Of a stretch of 64,000 nucleotides of DNA, positions 52,191-61,205 are shown piece after piece; position 1 is the first letter of the stretch, and every line of letters starts with the position of its first letter. Source of the DNA: UBA8231 sp036011085. GTDB taxonomy: Bacteria > Latescibacterota > UBA2968 > UBA8231. The position numbers were made by a program, and so were the translations under genes. The notes below the pieces were generated by a model. That model was not told the origin of the DNA and did not search any database. It saw only the letters and a list, made by a program, of their open reading frames with translations. The stretch lies in the NCBI GenBank assembly GCA_036011085.1, contig DASCMS010000048.1:1-64000 (forward strand), written 5' to 3'.

Positions 52191-52965
52191 AAACCATCGT
52201 CCAGCCGCCATCCACCACCAGTGTGTGGCCGGTGATCATGCTCGCCGCGTCGGAGGCAAGAAAGATCACCGGCGCCGAAATCTCTTCGGGTTCAGCCAGA
52301 TCACCGCGGATCAGGTTCTTCGTCTTCACCGCGTCGGCGAAGGCCTGACTGGCCTTCATGGCGCCTTCCGCCATGGGTGAACGAGTCACCGTGGGGGCGA
52401 TGGCATTGACGCGGATGCCGCTCTCCGCCCATTCTGCCGCCATCGTCCTCGTCAGGTTGTTTACCCCACCTTTGGCTCCCGAGTATGGCCCCCGTTCGGG
52501 TGCGCCGATGACGCCGGCCTGGGAGGAGATATTGATGATACTCCCCCGTACGCCGCGCGCCATCATCTGCTTCGCCATCGACTGGCTGCAGAAGAAGACG
52601 TTCTTGAGATTGGCATCGACGATCAGATCGTAGAGTTCTTCGTCGTAGTCGATGATCCGCCCCAGCTTGTTGTACCCGGCATTGTTGACGAGCACGTCTA
52701 CGTCACCGTAGTGGCTCTCGACGGCATCGAAGAACGTCCGGATCGATGCCACGTCGGTGACATCGAGCGTGTGGATGAAACACTCACTCCCCATGCCCTC
52801 GATCTCGGCCTGCAATGATTCCAGTTCGGTCAGCGTCCGGCTGCCCACAGCGACGCGGGCGCCAGAGCGGACCGCGTCGAGGGCGATCGTTCGGCCGATG
52901 CCCCGCCCGGCTCCCGTAACGATGACGGTCTTGCCTGGCAGTTCGAAACACTTCAGGTGTGACAA
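52189..52965 (-). CDS. Short-chain dehydrogenase/reductase
   Basis: 258-aa Rossmann-fold enzyme: KTVIVTGAGRGIGRTIA (TGxxxGIG), DVLVNNAGYN (NNAG), INISSQAGVIGAPERGPYSGAKGGV (catalytic Ser, YxxxK) and a typical C-terminus ITGHTLVVDGGW. It probably oxidises a sugar or polyol, as the neighbours are LarA-like and epimerase-like. The start is TTG at 52965 with AGGAG about 9 nt before it; the 39 extra upstream residues have no SDR character. Confidence 0.9.
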   Translation of the reverse strand: MSHLKCFELPGKTVIVTGAGRGIGRTIALDAVRSGARVAVGSRTLTELESLQAEIEGMGSECFIHTLDVTDVASIRTFFDAVESHYGDVDVLVNNAGYNKLGRIIDYDEELYDLIVDANLKNVFFCSQSMAKQMMARGVRGSIINISSQAGVIGAPERGPYSGAKGGVNNLTRTMAAEWAESGIRVNAIAPTVTRSPMAEGAMKASQAFADAVKTKNLIRGDLAEPEEISAPVIFLASDAASMITGHTLVVDGGWTMV

Positions 52966-52990
52966 ACGGGTTTCTCCTCTGCGGTCAATA

Positions 52991-54184
52991 TCATGCGGCA
53001 GCCATCTGCATGGCTCCCGTAGGGAAGACGGCGACGCGGGCAGCCTCACCGTGGAGACGCTGCAACTCGCCCAGCATGGCATCCCAATCGCGGAACAGGG
53101 TTACGTGCGGTCCAAACTGTGCCTCGCAGTCGTACCGATTCACGCCTGGGGAGTACAGGAAAGTACGCCGCTGGGGCGGACCGGGACGGCCTTTGAGTGC
53201 CGTTCCAGGTCCCAACACCGAATGCCACCCCGCCCCTTCGGGACAGGCGCTGGCGATGATGACCGTGGCTGACTCGCTCATCGGGTCGTGGGCGCAGCCG
53301 CCCAGTGGTACGAGGGCAAGACCGGCCTGGCAGAGCTCCGTATCCTTGGGAAAGGCGTTGAACACGCCAATGTCTACCGAACCGGCAGCCGGCATGTCGG
53401 TGCCATAGCGCGTGGCAGCCAGTTCACAGCCCCGTTCAAAGGCATCGTCCGGGTCACCGGCGACGAGGTCGACGATATCGAGGGCTTCGTTCAGCACCGG
53501 ATTGACGATGTATCCAAGCCCCGCCATACGTGCTACTTCCGACAGATGGGGACGAAAGGGCTCGCCGTGGACATGGCGATGATTGAGCATGATCGTCTGC
53601 TGACCGCACGCCCCCGGGATCAGCAGCTTGGCGCCACCACCGAACATTCCGCCCCGCGGGGTGATCATGCCCATGGCGATCCGGATCTGACAGCCCATCA
53701 TGTCGCGATTGACGAAGACGGGAACACCGAGGCTTGAATAACCGAGAAACTCCAGGTTTTCATAGGCGTTGTGGTTGACGACCCGGTAGCGGTCCACCAC
53801 GTCAGCACCCACCTTCTTGATGAAGTCGTCACGTGTCATCGGCCGGTGCGCCGCCAGAGCCCCGATGATCGTGATCCCGTCATCGGCGATCCCCGCCGCA
53901 CCGAGTTCCTCCAGCACATAGGGCAACAGGCGGAAGGCCGGCGTCGGCCGGGACAGGTCGTCGACCAGAATCGCCGCTGTCGAGGCGTCTGCAGCCAACT
54001 GTCGCAGAGGCGGTGCGCCGATGGGTGAGGCGAGGGCCCGGCGAATCCCGGCATCGCCGATATCGTCGCCTCCCCGCATGCGGAACGTATCGACCTGCCA
54101 GCCGGCGGGAAAGCGCATCGTCAACGGCACGGTTCCGTACCACGCTGCCCAGGGCACATCCAGTTCGGTCATGGCGGGACTCAA
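52991..54184 (-). CDS. LarA-like (nickel-pincer racemase family) protein
   Basis: 397 aa of the DUF2088/lactate racemase family. Motifs of LarA are recognisable: VDDLSRPTP (substrate-binding Asp/Arg), ALAAHRPMT (His), VVNHNAYE (His) and GGAKLLIPGACG with the Lys that carries the nickel-pincer cofactor in LarA. It would racemise or epimerise a 2-hydroxy acid; the cofactor genes larB, larC and larE are not in the window. The TTG at 54184 overlaps the previous stop (TTGA); an ATG at 54172 is the alternative start. Confidence 0.82.
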   Translation of the reverse strand: MSPAMTELDVPWAAWYGTVPLTMRFPAGWQVDTFRMRGGDDIGDAGIRRALASPIGAPPLRQLAADASTAAILVDDLSRPTPAFRLLPYVLEELGAAGIADDGITIIGALAAHRPMTRDDFIKKVGADVVDRYRVVNHNAYENLEFLGYSSLGVPVFVNRDMMGCQIRIAMGMITPRGGMFGGGAKLLIPGACGQQTIMLNHRHVHGEPFRPHLSEVARMAGLGYIVNPVLNEALDIVDLVAGDPDDAFERGCELAATRYGTDMPAAGSVDIGVFNAFPKDTELCQAGLALVPLGGCAHDPMSESATVIIASACPEGAGWHSVLGPGTALKGRPGPPQRRTFLYSPGVNRYDCEAQFGPHVTLFRDWDAMLGELQRLHGEAARVAVFPTGAMQMAAA

Positions 54185-54945
54185 TGCAGGTCCATAGTGC
54201 GCAGGTTGTCGAGGCTCATCTTGAGGCTGTCAAAGGGATCCCGCTGGCAGCGATCCTGCTCGATCAGATACCACTCGATGCCGGCATCGGCGCAGGCGGC
54301 CAGAATCGGCTCCCACTCCAGGTTGCCCTCGCCCACTTCGGCAAACAGCTGCTCGCTGCCCTTCATGGCCAGGTCCTTCAGGTGCACGACGTGCATGCGA
54401 TCATGCAGCCGCTGCAACCAGGTTACCGGATTGGCGCCACCATGCTGAATCCAGTACGTATCGACTTCAAAGGAAAACGTCGCAGGGTCACTCTCCTCCA
54501 TCAGGATCTGCAGGCCTGTCCGTTCTCCCACACGCTCCAGCTCGAAGCTGTGGTTGTGGTAGCTGAAGGTGAGATCCGCCTCGATGAGGGGCCGAGCCGC
54601 ATCGGATGCGTCCCGGGCGAACCGCAAGAAGCCCTCCGCATCACGGTACTGTTGCGGCATGCCGCCGATGGCCACGTGTCGACAGCCCCACAGCTTGTGC
54701 TCGTCGATGACGAGTTGTGGTTCATCGCGTATGCGGTCAAAGCTGATGTGAGTGGCCACGATCTGCAGACCGGTATCGTCGGCGACCTGTTTCAGTTCTG
54801 CCGCGTCGATCGGCCCCAGGGCCGAGCACTGGACGGCCTCGTACCCCATGTCGCGTACGCGTCCGAAGGTGCTGCGGATATCCTCTGGCGTCTTGAGGAA
54901 GTCTCGAAGGGTGTAGAGCTGGGCACCGATCACGGAGGCACTCAT
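54181..54945 (-). CDS. Sugar phosphate isomerase/epimerase-like TIM barrel protein
   Basis: 254 aa of the xylose-isomerase-like TIM-barrel family (AP_endonuc_2 fold): IGAQLYTLRDF, HISFDRIRDEPQLVIDEHKLWGCRHVAIGG, SYHNHSFELER (HxH), FEVDTYWIQHGGANP and HVVHLKDLAMKG (metal His). Metal-dependent sugar isomerisation or epimerisation is likely. Coupled to the LarA-like gene by the TTGA overlap. Confidence 0.87.
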   Translation of the reverse strand: MSASVIGAQLYTLRDFLKTPEDIRSTFGRVRDMGYEAVQCSALGPIDAAELKQVADDTGLQIVATHISFDRIRDEPQLVIDEHKLWGCRHVAIGGMPQQYRDAEGFLRFARDASDAARPLIEADLTFSYHNHSFELERVGERTGLQILMEESDPATFSFEVDTYWIQHGGANPVTWLQRLHDRMHVVHLKDLAMKGSEQLFAEVGEGNLEWEPILAACADAGIEWYLIEQDRCQRDPFDSLKMSLDNLRTMDLH

Positions 54946-55014
54946 GGCACGATCTCTCTGGGTTGGTGGAGCCTGTGATGACGGGCGATAGCGTAGCCAT
55001 TGCCGTCTGTACGG

Positions 55015-56274
55015 TCAACGAGAGGAGGGCCGCCGAAGAGCCGGCAGGTATCCACGCAGTCCCCAGGCGACGGCAACGATTCCTGCTGCCGCGCAGAAAG
55101 CCATCGTGCCGATGGCGACCGGTGCCCCCCAGGCGACTGCCATCGCCCCGCCCTGTACGCGCCCCAGAGGCCCCGAGCCGATGGCCAGCACCAGCGCCCC
55201 CATGGCGCGCGAACGCATCTCGTCGGTAGACTCCACCAGGATGATCGAGCTCTGCATGATACTGAAACCCGCCTGCCCCACACCGGCTACGATGAGGGCG
55301 GCCAGGGACAGTGCCATCGACGTCGACAGAGACAACCCCAGCAAGCCGACGCACGCGAGCAGCGAGCCGGCAGCGAAGATGGCTTCCCGGGAACTGTGCT
55401 GGCGGAGCCAGTTGACGACCAGCAGCCCCCCCATCGCGCCGATCCCGCTGGCCGCGCCGAGCAGACCAAGGCCCATCGGCCCCTGATGCAGCACGTCCCG
55501 GGCGATGACGGGCAACAGCGCCTGGAAGGGAAAGGCCCAGGCGTTCATGATCACCGTGATGGCCAGCGTACCCAGGATGGCCGGTTGCCCTCTGACGTAG
55601 GCCAGCCCCTGGCGCAGGCTGACCCACGCGGCAGCGACGTCTTTGGGTGGGGATGGCGAGCGTGAGTCCGTACGCAATCCGGCCAGCAACAAGGCACCGA
55701 TGGCGCTGGTGGCGACGAGAAACCCCAGGGCACCCCCTGTCCCGAACCGATCCATGCTGGCCCCGGCCAGCAGCGGGCCTGTCAATCTTGTCATGCCCTG
55801 GAGCACATTCTCCAGCACCATACCGTCGACGACGCGGTCGCGCCCCACAAGATCGGGCACCAGGGCTCGGCGGGTCGGCCAGTCCAGGGCCCAGGCGGAA
55901 CCGCTGGCCAGGGCTACGGCCGTCAGGTGCCAGTACTGGAGGCAGCCGGCCAGGTGCAGCAGAAAGAGGACGGTCGCGCCAGAGAGATTGACGCACTGCA
56001 GAGCCAACACGAGCCGACGACGCAGGAAGCGCTCCCCCACGATCGGGCCGAAAAGGCCGACAATGGGCACGGGGATGGCTCGACAGAAGGCGACGACGGC
56101 AACCCACCAGGCCGAATCGGTCAGCTGCAGGGCGATCCATCCGAGGGCGACCTGCTCCATCCACATCGACTGCCACCACAGCCCATCGGCGAGCCAGAGC
56201 CTGGCAAAGTCCGGGTTGGCCAGGGGCGCGAACAACCCACTCCGTGGTGCCTGCGTATCCTCTGTTGCCGTCAT
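55015..56274 (-). CDS. MFS transporter (EntS/MFS_3-type)
   Basis: 419-aa permease with 12 predicted membrane segments. N-terminal FAPLANPDFARLWLADGLWWQSMWMEQVALGWIALQLTDSAW is typical of the EntS-like MFS_3 group, and DWPTRRALVPDLVGRDRVVDGMVLENVLQGMTRLTGPLLAG is its usual motif after TM4. These pumps export small molecules. ATG at 56274 (a longer frame starts at 56337, inside the divergent ridA leader). It is 69 nt upstream of the epimerase-like gene and may share its transcript. Confidence 0.87.
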   Translation of the reverse strand: MTATEDTQAPRSGLFAPLANPDFARLWLADGLWWQSMWMEQVALGWIALQLTDSAWWVAVVAFCRAIPVPIVGLFGPIVGERFLRRRLVLALQCVNLSGATVLFLLHLAGCLQYWHLTAVALASGSAWALDWPTRRALVPDLVGRDRVVDGMVLENVLQGMTRLTGPLLAGASMDRFGTGGALGFLVATSAIGALLLAGLRTDSRSPSPPKDVAAAWVSLRQGLAYVRGQPAILGTLAITVIMNAWAFPFQALLPVIARDVLHQGPMGLGLLGAASGIGAMGGLLVVNWLRQHSSREAIFAAGSLLACVGLLGLSLSTSMALSLAALIVAGVGQAGFSIMQSSIILVESTDEMRSRAMGALVLAIGSGPLGRVQGGAMAVAWGAPVAIGTMAFCAAAGIVAVAWGLRGYLPALRRPSSR

Positions 56275-56327
56275 ATATTGGTCGACCGCGAGTGTGATCT
56301 GCAGCCAGCGACACAGGAGAAGATGAG

Positions 56328-56795
56328 ATGGGGGCACGAGAGAGATTGAAGGAGCTGGGCCTCGACCTGCCCGAGCCGCCAGCCCCGGCCGGGGCCTATA
56401 CCCGCGCCGTACGCAGCGGGAATCTGGTCTTTGTCTCCGGCCAGCTGCCCCTGGCAGACGGGACGATGAGGTACTTGGGACCTGTTGGCGAAGGTGGTAT
56501 GTCCGTGGAAGAGGGCTACGCCGCAGCGCGGCTCTGTGCCCTCAACGCCCTCGGTGTGCTGGCCGCCGAAGGGCTCGAGCTGGATGAGATTCGCATCGTC
56601 CGTATGACGGGATTCGTCTGCAGCGTCCCGGGCTTCGCGGCTCAGGCCCAGGTCGTCAACGGCGCCTCGGAGCTGATGGCCGCCGTACTCGGCGAAGCTG
56701 GGGTACACGCGCGGGTTGCCGTGGGTGCCAGCAGCCTGCCTCTCGATGCTGCTGTCGAACTCGAAGTGATCGCCGAAGCAGGGTTGAGCAGGTAA
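56328..56795 (+). CDS. RidA (YjgF/YER057c)-family protein
   Basis: 155 aa, the longer YjgF_endoribonuc-like subgroup: AGAYTRAVRSGNLVFVSGQLPLADG at the N-terminus and HARVAVGASSLPLDAAVELEVIAEA at the end. RidA proteins hydrolyse reactive enamine/imine intermediates; in this subgroup the arginine of the active site is replaced in many members and appears here in ARVAVG. AGGAG lies 8-9 nt before the ATG. It is divergent from the MFS gene and converges on ftsH. Confidence 0.85.
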   Translation: MGARERLKELGLDLPEPPAPAGAYTRAVRSGNLVFVSGQLPLADGTMRYLGPVGEGGMSVEEGYAAARLCALNALGVLAAEGLELDEIRIVRMTGFVCSVPGFAAQAQVVNGASELMAAVLGEAGVHARVAVGASSLPLDAAVELEVIAEAGLSR

Positions 56796-56806
56796 CGCGG
56801 TACGGC

Positions 56807-58702
56807 TCAGGTGGCAGCGTCGGAACCGGCCCCCGACACGTCGTCATCCGGGTCGGAACTGCCGTTGCCGGAAACGTGGGTGAGATCGCCGTCGGCGGGG
56901 GCCTTGCCGAGCAGGCGGCGCAACTCCTCCCCTTCCATGATCTCCTTCTCGAAGAGGATTTCTACCACCTGTTCGACGGTGTCCCGCCTCTCGGTGAGAA
57001 GCTCGAGTGCCTGAGCGTAGCTGCCGTTGATGATACCCGCCACCTCCTCATCGATCCGCCGTGCCGTCTCCTCGCTGTAGTCGCGGTCTGATCCACCCAT
57101 GCCGAGAAACTGCGTCTGGTTGCGGTCCTCGCGATGCGCCACCAGCCCCAGTGTCTCGCTCATGCCGTACTCCTTGACCATACTCTCGGCCAGTTGTGTG
57201 GCCCGCATCAGGTCGTTGGCGGCACCCGTCGATTTCTCGCTGAACACCAGATCTTCGGCGGCCCGACCGCCCAGCAGGCCGCAGATCCGGCCGAGAAGCT
57301 CGGTCTTCGTCATCAGGTACCGATCTTCCACCGGACTGTTCAGCGTATAGCCGAGGGCGCCGACACCGCGAGGAATGATCGAGATCTTCTGCACCGGATT
57401 CGTTTCATCGACGATCTCGCCGACGATGGCGTGCCCGGCCTCGTGGTAGGCGACGATGCGACGCTCTTTCTCGTTGAGCACCCGGCTCTTGCGCTCCAGT
57501 CCGGCTACGGCGCGTTCCACAGCCTCCGACAGCTCCTCCATGGTGATGGCGTCTTTGTTTCGACGCGCCGCCAGCAAGGCTGCTTCATTGATGATGTTGG
57601 CCAGATCGGCACCCGCGAAACCAGGCGTGCGCACCGCCATCCTGTGCAGGTCGACGTCCCCCGCCAGCTTGACTTCTTTCGAATGAATCCGGAGGATGGC
57701 TTCCCGCCCTTTGACATCAGGCCGATCGACGGTGACAGTGCGGTCGAAGCGACCGGGACGCAGCAGCGCCGGGTCGAGGACCTCGGGGCGATTTGTCGCC
57801 GCCATGAGAATGACGCCGGCGTTCACTTCGAAGCCGTCGAGTTCGGTCAGCAACTGGTTCAGCGTCTGCTCGCGTTCGTCGTGTCCGCCGAAGGAGCCGG
57901 CGCCACGGGCCTTGCCAAGGGCGTCGAGCTCGTCGATGAAGATGATGGCCGGTGCGTGCTTCTTGGCCTGCTCGAACAGGTCCCGCACTCGCGCCGCACC
58001 GACGCCGACAAACATCTCGACAAAGTCGGAGCCACTGATCGAGAAGAATGGCACTCCCGCCTCGCCGGCGACCGCCTTGGCGAGCAAGGTCTTGCCCGTG
58101 CCCGGCGACCCCACGAGAAGGACCCCTCGCGGGATCTTGCCGCCAAGAGCCTGGAAACGTTCCGGTGTACGCAGGAACTCGACGATCTCCTCGAGCTCTT
58201 CCTTGGCCTCGTCGATTCCGGCGACGTCTTCAAAGGTGATCCCCGTCCCCTTCTCCATGTAGACCTTGGCTTTGCTCTTGCCGATCGACATCAAGCCGCC
58301 TGACCCGCCCGACATGCGGCGCGCCATGAACATCCAGATACCGACGAAGAAAACAGCAGGTAGAATCCACCCCAACAGCGACGTCAGCCAGGTCGGCTCG
58401 CGTTTGCCGTTGTAGTCCGGGACGTGTGTCTGCAACAACTCGACGAGGCCGGGGTCTTCCATCTTGTTGACGGAGAAGGTGCGCAGCCCGCCTTCGCCGA
58501 CGCCGTCGGCGTAGTATTTACCTGAGATGTCGTCGGTGCCGACGTTCGCCTCGGCCACCCGGCCCTCCACCACCCATTGGCGGAAATCACTGTACTTGAC
58601 CGAATCAACCTGCCCCTCGAAATAGCTCTGCATGACAAGGAGCAGGAGGATGGTGAGGATCGCGTAGGCGATCGAAAGCTGGGTCTTGCGGTCCAGTCGC
58701 AT
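56807..58702 (-). CDS. ftsH: ATP-dependent zinc metalloprotease FtsH
   Basis: 631 aa, membrane-bound AAA protease. Two transmembrane helices flank an N-terminal periplasmic domain (AILTILLLLVMQ; LLGWILPAVFFVGIWMF). The AAA domain has GSPGTGKT (Walker A), IIFIDELDALG (Walker B) and the SRH RPGRFDR. The peptidase domain has HEAGH (zinc) and a downstream ELLGRICGLLGGRAAEDLVF with the third ligand Glu/Asp. The C-terminal 30 residues are acidic and Ser/Gly-rich. It degrades membrane and regulatory proteins such as sigma-32 or LpxC in other bacteria. It has a long leader (about 140 nt) from the promoter at 58852-58880. Confidence 0.96.
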   Translation of the reverse strand: MRLDRKTQLSIAYAILTILLLLVMQSYFEGQVDSVKYSDFRQWVVEGRVAEANVGTDDISGKYYADGVGEGGLRTFSVNKMEDPGLVELLQTHVPDYNGKREPTWLTSLLGWILPAVFFVGIWMFMARRMSGGSGGLMSIGKSKAKVYMEKGTGITFEDVAGIDEAKEELEEIVEFLRTPERFQALGGKIPRGVLLVGSPGTGKTLLAKAVAGEAGVPFFSISGSDFVEMFVGVGAARVRDLFEQAKKHAPAIIFIDELDALGKARGAGSFGGHDEREQTLNQLLTELDGFEVNAGVILMAATNRPEVLDPALLRPGRFDRTVTVDRPDVKGREAILRIHSKEVKLAGDVDLHRMAVRTPGFAGADLANIINEAALLAARRNKDAITMEELSEAVERAVAGLERKSRVLNEKERRIVAYHEAGHAIVGEIVDETNPVQKISIIPRGVGALGYTLNSPVEDRYLMTKTELLGRICGLLGGRAAEDLVFSEKSTGAANDLMRATQLAESMVKEYGMSETLGLVAHREDRNQTQFLGMGGSDRDYSEETARRIDEEVAGIINGSYAQALELLTERRDTVEQVVEILFEKEIMEGEELRRLLGKAPADGDLTHVSGNGSSDPDDDVSGAGSDAAT

Positions 58703-58851
58703 GAGGTGGGGCCTTCTGACGGGAGCGGTCCCGGAGCCGGCGCCCGGAACAGGACGCGGGCCGCACGCCGCAAGGCCTCGTCGGGCCTCGCGTACATGCC
58801 GCTAACATGTTGGAGAAGAATCAGTTATGTGCGTTTGGTTACGACACCGCG

Positions 58852-58880
58852 AAGATAACCGGCGACGCTGTGCGGGTCAA
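58852..58880 (-). promoter_or_regulatory. Promoter of ftsH
   Basis: Minus strand: -35 TTGACC, 17-nt spacer, -10 TATCTT, giving a start near 58845 and a leader of about 143 nt. No heat-shock-type sigma-32 consensus was seen next to it. Confidence 0.65.
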
Positions 58881-58900
58881 GGTCAACCCGGCGGGTTGCC

Positions 58901-59113
58901 TCAACTGAGGGGAGGCAACTCGCCGCGGTCAGCACCGTCAGCACCGGTCGCGGTCAGGGCCTCGAGCAGATCACCGATGAGTGCAGGAGTCGGCGTGTCC
59001 TCGACAACGAGGTAGCCTCGTTCAAGAAACGACTCCACCATACACGCGTGGCCCACGGTCCGGTCGGCGTGAGATGTTGTTTTTCGTCTGGTCATGATCT
59101 GGTGGAGACACAA
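58901..59113 (-). pseudogene. Possible remnant of a phytanoyl-CoA dioxygenase-like gene
   Basis: A 70-aa frame of which residues 25-55 read MVESFLERGYLVVEDTPTPALIGDLLEAL, a pattern typical of the N-terminus of PhyH-family (Fe(II)/2OG) dioxygenases, which are about 250-300 aa. The frame then ends, and no continuation was seen in the other frames. No Shine-Dalgarno precedes its ATGs. It is either a decayed gene stub downstream of the methyltransferase or a chance frame. Confidence 0.3.
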
Positions 59114-59139
59114 CTCAGGCTCGCAGCGGCCCCCGGTGT

Positions 59140-59964
59140 CTAGGTATCGGCAGGTTCGCCCGCCTCTCCGTTTTTTTCCGCCACGAAGAAGCGTTCCCCG
59201 GCGGCGAAGGCGGCGCCGAACCGCGGCGGCTGTCGACGCTCGATACGGGACCGGGTGTTGCAGTAGAGAAGGTGGAAGCCGGCGGCGCGCAGCATTCGAC
59301 GCCAGGTACCGGGTGGAAGAATCTGCAGGTACTGGGCCTCTTCCAGTTCGTCATCGATGAAACGCTCCCCCAGTTCCTGCTCGCGCACGGGTAGGCCGAA
59401 CTGTCCAAGAACAAACCGGAGAAAGGCGCGCAGGCGCATGGGAGCGTAACGGTTGAGGGCGAGCAGGGAATGAGCACAGAAGACGAACCGTCCCCCGGGG
59501 CGCAGGACCCGGTGAACCTCCGCCAGGACACGCCGCTTGCCGGCGATACCGGGAACCAGTTCCAGGCCGTTATAGGAATACAGCACCGCGTCAAAGCTGT
59601 CATCGTCAACGCCGGAGAGCGACCGGGAGTCCATGACGGCGAATTCCGTCAGATCCTCCACCCCGACCTGTCGGGCCTGCTCCCGGGCGACGTCGATCAT
59701 CAGCTCGCTGATATCGATGCCGAAAACCGACAGGCCAATTTCGGCCAGCGCCACTGTGGTGCGCCCCGCGCCGCAGCCCAGATCGAGCACCCGGGCGCCG
59801 TCCTTGAAGTAGTCGAGAACGAGACTCTCCTCGGCAGGCCACAGACCGACGGAGGCATAACGCGAAACGACGTCCGGCGACTCGTAGGCCGTGCGGATGA
59901 GGTCGAGGATCGCCGTGTGGCGCTTGGCCGAGCCAGCGCCGGCACGTCCGCCTGAAGGCGTCAC
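59140..59964 (-). CDS. SAM-dependent methyltransferase (class I)
   Basis: 274 aa. Motif I is GARVLDLGCGAGRTTVALAEIG; motif II region FGIDISELMIDVAREQARQVG; and SFDAVLYSYNGLELVPG with VHRVLRPGGRFVFCAHS (motif III). It is a Methyltransf_25/11-type enzyme of unknown substrate. GTG start at 59964. It closes the operon that begins with the MinD-like gene, 29 nt after the E2 gene. Confidence 0.85.
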   Translation of the reverse strand: MTPSGGRAGAGSAKRHTAILDLIRTAYESPDVVSRYASVGLWPAEESLVLDYFKDGARVLDLGCGAGRTTVALAEIGLSVFGIDISELMIDVAREQARQVGVEDLTEFAVMDSRSLSGVDDDSFDAVLYSYNGLELVPGIAGKRRVLAEVHRVLRPGGRFVFCAHSLLALNRYAPMRLRAFLRFVLGQFGLPVREQELGERFIDDELEEAQYLQILPPGTWRRMLRAAGFHLLYCNTRSRIERRQPPRFGAAFAAGERFFVAEKNGEAGEPADT

Positions 59965-59993
59965 AGTCCCCTGGCTCGGATCCGGCGCCTTGG

Positions 59994-61205
59994 TCAGGCC
60001 AGCAGGCCGGGATTCTCGAGAATGTCCTTGAGTCGCTGCAGAAAGCGGGCGGACATCGCACCGTCAATGGCGCGGTGGTCGGCGGACAGGGTCAGCCGCA
60101 ACGAGGGCCGAAGGGCGATGCCATCCGTGCCGACGGCGACGACGGTGGATTCGATGGCCCCCACCGCCAGGATCGCCACCTGTGGCGGGTTGATGATCGC
60201 CGTGAACCGGGTGATTCCGTACATGCCAAGATTGGACACGGTGAAACCGCCGCCGACGAGGTCATCGATACTCAGTTGACCATGGCGGGCAGCATCGACA
60301 AGGCGCTGCGATTCAGCGCCGATGTCCTCGATGGAGCGCGCCATCAGGTCACGCACCACAGGGACCATGAGTCCCTGCGGCGTGTCGACGGCCATGCCGA
60401 TATCGATGCTCCCCTGCTGGTGCACCCGGCCATCGATGAAGTGACTGTTCAGGCGCGGATGATCACGAAGGGCGGTGGCCACCGCCTTGAGGATGAGATC
60501 GTTGTACGAGATCTCTTTCGCCTCCACGGCATACCCGTCTCGCAGTTGCTTGAGCCAGACGGCCGATACGGTGGCCTCCAGATAGATGTGGGGAGCCTGT
60601 TGGTGGCTGGCCGTCAGGCGCTCGGCGGCAACCTGCTGCGGGCGGGTCAACTCGACCACCTGGGCCGTCAGCTCCGGTTGCGACTTCGTCTCTCGTGGAC
60701 GGATCGACGAGCCAGCTGCCAGGCTGGCTTCAACATCGGCGCTGACGACGCGCCCCGAAGGGCCGGATCCCCGAAGCCCGGCCAGATCGATGCCATGCTC
60801 CGCGGCGATCCTGCGGGCCTTTGGTGACGTTCGGTGTGGACGTTGACCATCGATGGAGGCCGGCTGTGGCATCGCGGACGTCTCTGCTACCGGCACCTGG
60901 ACGGGTATCGGCGTCGGCGCACCAACCGAAGGTGTTGCTGCCGGCCCGAAGTGAGAGATGTCCTCGTCGGTGCTGCCGATTACGCCGATAGGTGTGGCCA
61001 CCTCGACCTCCACGCCTTCTTCGACGAAGATGCGACGCAGGACCCCACCGGACTGTGCCTCGACCTCCATGGTCACCTTGTCCGTGACCACTTCGAGAAG
61101 GGGTTCACCTGGCGCCACGGCCTCACCCTCAGCCTTCAGCCAGGCCCCGATCGTGCCGCGCTCCATCGTCAGCCCGAGCTTGGGCATAACAACCTCCGTC
61201 GCCAT
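59994..61205 (-). CDS. Dihydrolipoamide acyltransferase (2-oxoacid dehydrogenase E2)
   Basis: 403 aa. One lipoyl domain at residues 1-80 with the lipoylation site TDKVTMEVEA (Lys43). A Pro/Ala-rich linker and a peripheral-subunit-binding domain follow (TSPKARRIAAEHGIDLAGLRGSGPSGRVVSADVE). The catalytic domain ends with the motif LSADHRAIDGA containing His and Asp. It would transfer acyl groups from lipoamide to CoA. No E1 or E3 gene is nearby, so the complex partners must be elsewhere, or the protein has another use. Its ATG overlaps the stop of the small membrane protein (TGATG). Confidence 0.92.
   Translation of the reverse strand: MATEVVMPKLGLTMERGTIGAWLKAEGEAVAPGEPLLEVVTDKVTMEVEAQSGGVLRRIFVEEGVEVEVATPIGVIGSTDEDISHFGPAATPSVGAPTPIPVQVPVAETSAMPQPASIDGQRPHRTSPKARRIAAEHGIDLAGLRGSGPSGRVVSADVEASLAAGSSIRPRETKSQPELTAQVVELTRPQQVAAERLTASHQQAPHIYLEATVSAVWLKQLRDGYAVEAKEISYNDLILKAVATALRDHPRLNSHFIDGRVHQQGSIDIGMAVDTPQGLMVPVVRDLMARSIEDIGAESQRLVDAARHGQLSIDDLVGGGFTVSNLGMYGITRFTAIINPPQVAILAVGAIESTVVAVGTDGIALRPSLRLTLSADHRAIDGAMSARFLQRLKDILENPGLLA

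Larger units (their letters stand above)
58703..59139. other. 437-nt region between ftsH and the methyltransferase
   Basis: The region holds the ftsH leader (58703-58845) with a partial AGGCC/GGCCT pairing, the ftsH promoter, and a short open frame with a dioxygenase-like N-terminus (listed separately). No intact gene, tRNA or repeat is visible otherwise. Confidence 0.6.
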
